The notes under the pieces: generated by a model
Seen by the model: the letters and a program-made list of their open reading frames with translations, nothing else
Database searches by the model: none
What the model was told of the DNA's origin: nothing
Translations under genes and position numbers: made by a program
Source of the DNA: Icerya purchasi
Lineage: Eukaryota > Arthropoda > Insecta > Hemiptera > Monophlebidae
Direction of reading: 5' to 3'
Assembly: GCA_039619475.1 (NCBI GenBank)
Contig: CM077115.1
Location: 497,881,352-497,945,351, forward strand
Length of the DNA stretch: 64,000 bases
Shown here: piece by piece, positions 56,936 through 64,000 of the stretch
Numbering within the stretch: position 1 is the first letter of the stretch
Layout of the letters: each line of letters opens with the position of its first letter

Positions 56936-59460
56936 ACCCATGTAATGGACACATTATAATATGGAACAGAAATAAGGAAAGCAAAAAGATTCTGAGAAGT
57001 TAAAATCAGGAAGGATGAAGGAAACAACAACACCATCAGGCCCCCTCGAACCATCCGTGTAAATGGTAACATGAGAGGGAAATAAAAAATTGATAGTACT
57101 GTAGAATACCTGTTTAATTACGGCTTGGGGGAAATTTTTAGCAAATGAGGGAAAACCTTATGAGAATGACAAATATCAGTGAAGTCGAAGGAAAAACAAG
57201 GGAGATTATTGAAAGAGATAATATACGGCCAACATGAACTGAGACGATGTTAAATAAAAGCCAGAATAGGGGTTTTGTTGGGAGTGAAGCGCCAGCTGAT
57301 ATAAATCGAAAGGTAAGACTGAACAAGAGTAGAGGATGCGAGAGGAAGACATTTAACAAGGAAACGATAGCCTAAATAAGATCTACGAATGGATAGGGGT
57401 GAAAAATTGGATTCAGCAAGAATAGCACTGGTTGGAGAGGATTTAAGAGCTCCAAGACAGAGACGAAGGCAAGAATTTTGAATTACATCTAGTTTGGAAA
57501 GATTGGTCTTGGACGCACTACCATAAATAAAAGAACAATAATCAAATTTCGAACGGATAATAGATTTGTAAAGAGAAATAAGAATATAAGGATCTCTACC
57601 TTTAGTTGGCGACAGAGCTTTCAGCAAGTTCAACTTTTTAATAGTAGAAACAGAAAGATATTTGATGTGTTCATAGAAGGACCAGCGACTATCAAGAATG
57701 ACACCGACATAACAAAAGCAATTAACACGAGAAAGAGATACATTGTTTAAGGATAGGTTAACTAAAGCAGGGTTATAGGGACGGAGGGTAAAAATAGTGT
57801 AAGAAGACTTAGAAGGAGAAATTGAAAGATTAATTAAGGAGAGAGAATGTTCCAGCACAATGAGCGACGAATTGAGTGCTTCATAGGCTGCTAAAACATC
57901 CTCAGACGAGGAGAAAAGGAGCATGTCATCTGAAAAGAATAAAGAATAGGAATTTAAATGAAGAGAAGCTATACTGATAGTATAGATGTTAAAAAGAGTA
58001 GGACTGAGGGAGGAACCTTGAAGAAGACCTCAGAAAACCTTTCTTGGAGCGTCAAGAGATAGAGAGGTGAATTGGAAAGAACGACTTAACATGAGATTTT
58101 TTAAGAGCGAGATAGTGTATACCGTCAAATCCTGGAGTAGGGCTGGACGATTTGGAGAGAACAGACTTTAATTTATTAAAATTGGAAGCCGAAGTTAGAA
58201 AGTGAGGAGGAGAGTTTTGCGGAAAAGGAGAGTACAATTCATCAAATGAAGGAACATAAGCTGGATCGGCGGAATCAATAAAAGGAAAAAGGCTATCGTC
58301 GGGAATACTGAAGGTGGAAGGGCGAGAAGAGGATTGGAATTTGAAGGCTCTGGCCATCTTCCAAATCTGCGAAAGAGGAGTAGTTCTAGAGAACTTAGCA
58401 CAGAAATTTTTCCAAGAGGACTTCTTTGTGGAATACAATATTAACTTAGCTCTTGCACTTGCCCGTTTGTGAGCGAGAAAATTTCCAGTCATAGGGTTAG
58501 AACGGACGGTTCTAAAGGTTGCACGATTGATATTAAAAGCAGTGTCGCATTCCTTGTTCCACCAAAGTGAAGAAGCCTTACTGCGATGTACAAAAGATGA
58601 CATATGGTGGGGCTGAGAAGATAAAGAAAGAGCAGAAGTTAAGGAATATAAAAAGGAATTGCAGAGAGGTACCGGATCGTGATCCGGTTGAAGGAGAGGA
58701 AGAGGCGACTCATGCAGGGAGCGGAATAGAGGCCAGCTTGTTTTGGAAAGATTCCATCTAGAAGAATTGGTATAATTTGAATCAGACGGAGGAGGAAAAC
58801 TGATAGGATTTTTAGGATAGGAACATGGTTACTCATAAGGGTCTTCCAATTATAATTAAGACCAATAGACGAAGAGGAAAAGGTTAGATCGAGGGAACCA
58901 GATATAGAATCATTCCTGTAGTATGTGGGGGAGAGATCGTTGAGGAGTACTAGATTATCAAAGAGTATGGCATTCTCAAGGATGGAACCGTTGGGATTGT
59001 AGAATACACAGCCCCATAAAAGAGGAATGCGCATTCCAATGACCACCGATGATAAAAGGATGCGGAATGGAATTAAAAAACGATGAAAAGGAGAAAAGGC
59101 GAAGGTTGAAACTAGGAAGAACATAGATAGAAACAATGCTAATAGGACGTACAGAGGGAGACTGAATGGAGTGTGAACAATGTTAGGTACATTGGGACAA
59201 GAAAGAAGATTAAGGTAGACATCATAAAAGTAGAATGGAATGCCATTTCTAATAAGGATTGCAGAACCACCATAACCGTCATCGCGATCTCATGTAACTG
59301 CCCTGAAACCTCTAATATTGTAATTTATGCCTGACCGAAGCCACGTTTCGAAGAGAAGAGCAACATTGACATTATAGAGATCCAATAACCCCTCTAAAGA
59401 GATTTTATTGACTCTTAGACTGCGACAATTCTACTGTAGTATATTTAGCGCAGCCATCTT
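56936..59460 (-). pseudogene. LINE ORF2 (EN-RT, start of RNase H), decayed
   Basis: Minus strand from 59,455: an endonuclease starting LNILQ with LRVNKISLEGLLDLYNVNVA and GCVFYNPNGSILENAI, RT N-terminal region (58,603-58,052, with FARTT... and SSPTPGFDGIHYLALKK), palm and thumb (57,924-57,250, SDDMLLFSSSED as catalytic box, then LSINLSISPSKSSY-type and GVILDSRWSFYEHIKYLS motifs). Only the first RNase H motif (TDGSRGPDG near 57,050) remains, so the 3' end is truncated or rearranged. At least four frame breaks. It is the closest relative of the copy at 20.9 kb. Confidence 0.78.
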
Positions 59461-60179
59461 AATAAAATAGTGCATAAATGAGGTGGTGAAAAGCGGGGGA
59501 AAATACCATAAGAGCAACAATCAAATGCATTTGTATAGAAGGAACTAAGATGAGTGGGTAACAGAGAAAATAAAAATAAAGAACAGCAGTTACAAAACAG
59601 GAGGAAGTAATTCGTAGCTGCTAAGTCGAAAGCAAAAACAAAGAGCATAATGCAGAAGGAGATATCGAATAATTTTACGATAAAGGAAAAAAGAGTAAGC
59701 AATATTCGTGCAGAACCGAAGCAGCCGGTGGAATTCAAATTGTACTTCATATATGAGCGTGATACATAGCCAGCGCTATACAACTCCGACAAATTCATGA
59801 CAGTGCAGTTAAAACAGGAAAGGTGAGTACGGGGAATAATAGGAATGCAACTCAGTTCTGAGACTGAGTATCAACTCAACATGAGCCCATTCGAGAAAAT
59901 ATAATAAATACACAAATGCCTGTTAGAGGTTGAAACCACTTCTACATAAGCATAAAGGAAGATAATTATTACGATAAAATCGTTAACCAACTGGTTAATA
60001 TTCTTCGCACTGAATATTGTAAAGAAGATTACACTAAAGGGAAGAAATGTAGAAGAAGAAAAGGAAGCAGGGGACAGATGGTAACATAATAAAGCTAATA
60101 CAGCCTCGATTTATATTTTCATTTTTTTTTCCATTAATTTATTTATTAATTTATTTTTCGTACAGTATAAGAAGAGGGA

Positions 60180-61364
60180 ATTAATTAAAACGGATATTAT
60201 TCGACAGGAAACAAGAAAGATAGTCAACAAAGGATGTAGATGGAGCAATATTGTTTGAAGAAAGTAGTTCGATGATGGCTACCGAAATATCCTTAATTAA
60301 GGGCGAAGGAGTAGCGGAAGGGGAATTAGGAGTACATAAGGAGAAGGGAGTAGCAGGATTTGGGGGAAGATTAGTATTTGAAGAAGAAGATTTGCTAAGA
60401 GTCCAACCATTAGATTGAGTTAGGAAACGATTAGATGGGAGTGGGGGGAATTGAGGAGAAAAATTATGGAAAGGTTTGGAATTACATGATTTGTGAACGG
60501 TGGGAGATTTGGGTCGGAGGTGAGAGGGAGCAGTCAACGGAGGAATGAACGAAGTATTATTGGAGAAAGTGGAAGATGAAGCACGGTTAGCATACGAAAA
60601 GGCCTGAGAAGCTAAATTGCTTTTTTTGCATTGAGAAGCCTCTTGGAATGTGATATTTTCGAACGCCATAATACGTATGATTTCTTTTTGTTTAAGCCAC
60701 TCGGGACAAGCTCGATCATTGGCACAGTAGGTGCCTTTGCAATTACAGCAAGTAGGAGGAAGCTGCAGACTGCTGCATTCCGAGACTGGGTGCCTGGAAG
60801 AACAGTGGGAGCAGATGATATAGGAACCACGGCGGTGCTTTGCGATGTATCCAAAAAGGAAGCATTTAGAGCACTGCGTAGGTAGACGAACGCTAGGGGA
60901 AACGAGGAATCGAATTTTGATTATCGTAACGTGCTCAGGAAGAGCGGTGTTGTGAAAACTTATTTCAACAGAACCAGTCAGAATTTTATTGCCATCAGAA
61001 GAACGATGTATGCGGCGAATAGAGGCGATAGGAATGGAGGATTCGTTCCCCTACAAGATCTCATTCTCGGAAAAAGACGATCACTACCGGATGTAACGCC
61101 CATTCTGAATAACACAGAATTTGGGATATAAGCTTTGATATTATGCGACGCAAAAAAATTCGGATGAGACGGAAAGGAATTAGCGGAGGAGACGGAGGGA
61201 AACTTGACCGAGATACGACCCCTACCTTGAGGGACAATGCTTGTGGAGGAAGAGGGAACGAAATTGATCAGCATGGCAAGTGCTAAAGGATGCAGGTTGC
61301 CCAGATTTTTATCTGAGGAACAGCTTTTGACGTGAACAGTGAAAGGTACTGGATGATCGGCCAA
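60180..61364 (-). pseudogene. LINE ORF1 (gag-like with zinc knuckles), decayed
   Basis: The N-terminal frame (61,364-60,978) has MADHPVPFTVHVKSCSSDKN, NLHPLALAMLINFV and GRGRISVKF, the RRM-like gag domain of Jockey/I-group LINEs. After frameshifts the zinc-knuckle region (60,850-60,690) shows CSHCSSRH, CCNCKGTYCANDRACPEW and QKEIIRIMAFENITFQEA, and a Ser/Pro-rich tail runs to 60,181. It would coat element RNA. A spacer of about 720 bp separates it from ORF2. Confidence 0.75.
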
Positions 61365-61377
61365 GAACTATAGAGTA

Positions 61378-61445
61378 TCTTTACTATTATTATAATTATT
61401 TGTACTATTGTTGTTATTATTAGTGTTACTGTTATTATTATTATT
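61378..61445. repeat. ATT/GTT microsatellite at a LINE 5' edge
   Basis: Imperfect TTATTA/TTGTTA repeats lie between the minus-strand LINE's ORF1 and the plus-strand LINE's leader. It looks like a simple repeat without further function. Confidence 0.5.
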
Positions 61446-61671
61446 GTGCTGGTTGGACGTGTTTGCTTTCCTCTTGAATTAACACGTTTTGTTTAAAGTT
61501 ATTATAAATTTTACTCGTTAAATTTTTAATATTTACATTTGTCTAACTGAGAAGTTTCCGAATACGCGATTGCCGTTGATATAAGTGCACTGTCACTTGC
61601 GTTATTATAAAATAAAAGTAAGTAAATTTTCGTGCGTTAAATTAGAATTATTACGTATTAATTATCGAGAG

Positions 61672-62583
61672 ATGCCGTCGTGTCGAAAATGCGGCGAACA
61701 GTTGCCAGCTGCGGGGGATTACGCGGCATGTAGTTTTTGTTCGCAACAACTGCACTTCCAGTGTAGTGGTGTAGCAGCATCGACTTGGCGTCAAATGAGC
61801 AATAACAAGAAAGGCGCGTGGAAGTGTCCTGAGTGTCGCGGCGCCGAAACTGAGAAAGGCAGTGACAAAAGCGTTGGTGAGTGCAGTAGCAGTAAGCAGA
61901 GCACGGAACAGCTGTTGCTGGCCATTCGGAGCGAGGTGGCCGCGCTGCACGCTAGTATCGAGAGCTTGCACTCGTCGGTGGATCAGCTGCGCAACGAGAA
62001 CGGGCAACTCGGTCAGCTATTCGAATCGGTGCGCGTCGAAAACAGTCAGTTACGGCAGGAGAACGTATTGCTACGTGAGCGTGTCTCGAAGTTGGAGCAG
62101 TACACGCGTAAAGACAACCTGATAATACAGAACGTGCCGCAGTTGCCGAATGAAAATCTGTACGATATCGTGCAGAAGATTGCTGTCGCTGCCGGCACGG
62201 AACTGAATCAAAATGATCTGAGCGTATGTCACCGACTGCCCAGCTCTAGCAAACAGTCGCATGCTGCTGTGGTCGTCAAATTTACCCGGCGCCTGACCAA
62301 GTGCTGCTTCTTAAAAGACTGTCGAACTAAGCGTCTGCGGCTGAAAGACATCGGCTTCACTGAGCCGACCGCCTTGGCAAATCAGAAAATTTACGTGAAC
62401 GAACATCTGTCTCCTGAAAACAGTAATTTATTTTCGGCGGCCCGCGGCTTAAAGCACAAAGGCTGGAAGTTTATCTGGACGAGAGATGGGAAGATATTTG
62501 GCAGGCGGGATGAGAAAGCGCCAACTATACTTCTTCGTTCGTATGAGCAGATTGAGTCCTTTGATAAAAGTAGTACTGATTGA
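61672..62583 (+). CDS. CR1-group LINE ORF1 (PHD finger, coiled coil, RRM-like domain)
   Basis: An open frame of 303 codons starts at MPSCRKCGEQLP. Residues 4-54 form a C4HC3 PHD finger (CRKC, CSFC, HFQC, CPEC). About 75-140 is a coiled coil (LHSSVDQLRNENGQLGQLFE; LLRERVSKLEQYTRKDNLII), followed by an L1-ORF1-like RNA-binding domain (VCHRLPSSSKQSHAAVVVKF) to residue ~270. PHD-bearing ORF1 proteins are known from CR1/Daphne-related LINEs. An in-frame upstream ATG at 61,585 adds 29 residues before the finger and is less likely. No stop or frameshift was found, unlike all other LINEs here. GC is higher than in the flanks. Confidence 0.85.
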   Translation: MPSCRKCGEQLPAAGDYAACSFCSQQLHFQCSGVAASTWRQMSNNKKGAWKCPECRGAETEKGSDKSVGECSSSKQSTEQLLLAIRSEVAALHASIESLHSSVDQLRNENGQLGQLFESVRVENSQLRQENVLLRERVSKLEQYTRKDNLIIQNVPQLPNENLYDIVQKIAVAAGTELNQNDLSVCHRLPSSSKQSHAAVVVKFTRRLTKCCFLKDCRTKRLRLKDIGFTEPTALANQKIYVNEHLSPENSNLFSAARGLKHKGWKFIWTRDGKIFGRRDEKAPTILLRSYEQIESFDKSSTD

Positions 62584-63366
62584 CTATTATCTGTTGAATA
62601 TCGTAGTATGCCATTTGTTTTTGTTTTTGTTTTATTTTTATTATTTGTATATGGTAATGTGTGTGTGCGTGCTTTTCCGGAAGAATGTAGCAATACGTGC
62701 ACTGAGATGTATTTGTGTACTTTGTATTCGTACGGCAGGAGTAGTAACCATTCTATTTTTAATTTATTTTTATTTTCATTACTTAGGCAAAAATTACTAG
62801 AATTTTTCCTTAATTTTACGTACATCTTTCATCAGTTTATAATTATTTTTATTTATATTAAAATCCCTACTTGTTTTTAGTACCTTAATCTTATGTATGC
62901 AACAGTACATTTCAATATTACATTTATCAGTATCATAAATAGCCATGTACTAAATTATTCCATCATTATTCAATCCACTCCTTATTGTTTTATTTCACCT
63001 TGGTTTATTTATTTAATGTAGCTAATTTCTTAATTTTACCTGTTTGGAAAACATTTTGATTTTAAATTTTTTTTATTTAATTTTCTCATATGTTTCAAAT
63101 CGTCTCTATTCTCATATTACTGTTACGCACGTTACACTTATGTCGAACTTCGCAATAACTTGATTTCTACATTTATCTAAATATGAATTTCTACTATTAA
63201 ATTTCAAAAACTCCGTTTACGGATATGGATATTTACTTTTCGTCTATTTAAATATCGTATTATTTACTAACCTTGAAAAATCAATTCTAAAAAATGTTTT
63301 GAAGATTAATCTAATACGCTTATTGATAATTCTTTCTATTTTTACTTTTAATTTTTGTTCTTTGTC
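62584..63366. other. AT-rich spacer between ORF1 and ORF2 of the CR1-group LINE
   Basis: 783 bp without a convincing gene. ORFs at 62,486-62,880 are low-complexity Phe/Leu-rich translations. Its length suggests an internal untranslated spacer or a site for internal initiation of ORF2, but this is inference. Confidence 0.45.
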
Positions 63367-64000
63367 ATGGAATTGAAAACGCTACAATTATTTGTCATGA
63401 ATATTAGAAGTCTACGAAAACATTTTGATCATATTAATATCTACCTACGACAACTTACCACGAATTATCAAATTATTGTCTTCACTGAAATTTGGCTTTA
63501 CAGTGAAGAGGTAAGTCGACTTCATATCCCGGGTTACATAGCAGTAGCTCAGTGCAATGAAGACAGAAGATCGGGAGGTGTAATTGTTTACGTTGCCGAC
63601 TGGATTCAATATAATACTATCAATCTAACTATAGAGACTGGCAATATACTAGGATTATCTCTTTGCACTACTTCCAAAAGTAACATTACAATTATTTGTG
63701 TTTATAGATTTTGTGATTCCAGGTACCAAGACTTCATCGCGGAATTAACTAAAATCATTGATAATTTATCCAATAACTGTATAATAACGGGTGATATGAA
63801 CATAAATTTGTTAAATGATCAAAGCTGTAACGATTATCTGAACTTATTATATTCCAATGGATTTATTAGTGTTGTAAATCAACCAACCTATAAACGACCT
63901 GGGGAAAATTATACATCATGTTTGGACCACGTTTTCATTCGTGGACTTAATAGTAATTTATTTAACTCGACCTATTCATTAAAAACTATTGATTTTGACT
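63367..64000 (+). CDS. CR1-group LINE ORF2, endonuclease part (runs off the window)
   Basis: From ATG 63,367 the frame is open to the window end (211 codons). Motifs: LFVMNIRSLRKHFDHINIYL, IVFTEIWLYSEEV (TE-x-W catalytic Glu), DRRSGGVIVYVADWI, ICVYRFCD, CIITGDMNINLL (GD-x-N catalytic) and SCLDHVFIR (LDH-type segment). This is an apurinic-like endonuclease of the CR1/L2/Daphne group. RT should follow beyond base 64,000. The ORF lacks frame breaks, so the element may be young. Confidence 0.85.
   Translation, partial: MELKTLQLFVMNIRSLRKHFDHINIYLRQLTTNYQIIVFTEIWLYSEEVSRLHIPGYIAVAQCNEDRRSGGVIVYVADWIQYNTINLTIETGNILGLSLCTTSKSNITIICVYRFCDSRYQDFIAELTKIIDNLSNNCIITGDMNINLLNDQSCNDYLNLLYSNGFISVVNQPTYKRPGENYTSCLDHVFIRGLNSNLFNSTYSLKTIDFD

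Noticed and set aside
59445..59798. 117-codon ORF between LINE ORF1 and ORF2
   Set aside because: The hydrophobic/Cys-rich translation has no motif and its end overlaps the start of the endonuclease in another frame. It is treated as the inter-ORF spacer.

Overview
The window is AT-rich, repeat-packed eukaryotic DNA, most probably from an arthropod and likely an insect with a large genome. Evidence: one host gene split into short exons with very long introns, several LINE clades, a Polinton/Maverick, a Helitron, tRNA-derived SINEs, MITEs and satellite-like arrays. I see no bacterial gene organisation. I cannot assign an order.

Host gene. The only convincing cellular gene is a retinol-dehydrogenase-like short-chain dehydrogenase (SDR, RDH11-14 type) on the minus strand. 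Its first exon is at 48,695-48,575, followed by 37,950-37,747, 7,272-7,111 and 3,501-3,376. The splice phases agree across all three junctions, and the cofactor motif, NNAG, the catalytic Ser region and YxxxK are all present. The C-terminal exons are not visible and probably lie beyond base 1. Introns are about 10.6, 30.5 and 3.6 kb, so nearly everything from 3.4 to 48.6 kb is intronic mobile DNA.

Intron 2 (7.3-37.7 kb) holds a decayed I-like LINE (7.4-12.5 kb, minus) and then a Polinton/Maverick (adintovirus-like) of about 22.7 kb bounded by inverted repeats at about 13.5-14.2 and 35.7-36.2 kb. The Polinton has a left-end ORF, a Cys-rich tandem-repeat region, remnants of protein-primed DNA polymerase B, and a minus-strand capsid block (major capsid protein, conserved small proteins, adenain-like protease, mu/pVI-like protein, PLA2 protein). 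A divergent plus-strand block follows: packaging ATPase, a conserved Polinton protein, integrase with chromo-like tail, and a coiled-coil protein. Every recognisable gene is frameshifted or interrupted. Three LINE copies with perfect target-site duplications, another LINE, a DNA transposon with a nested MITE, and an RTE-like LINE in the polymerase gene have expanded it.

Intron 1 and the region upstream of exon 1 (38-56.5 kb) hold more LINE pieces, a SINE, and an unclassified composite repeat. The composite joins a Jockey-type 5' region to about 280-bp tandem repeats and a palindromic end. Copies at 43.4-47.0 kb (+) and 49.3-52.9 kb (-) face each other across SDR exon 1. A Jockey RT fragment (53-55.9 kb), a near full-length but decayed gag/EN/RT LINE (56.9-61.4 kb, minus) and the start of an apparently intact CR1-group LINE with a PHD-finger ORF1 (61.5-64 kb, plus) complete the window.

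The ends of fragments were placed by eye from internal repeat comparisons and are approximate unless a duplication or splice site fixes them.
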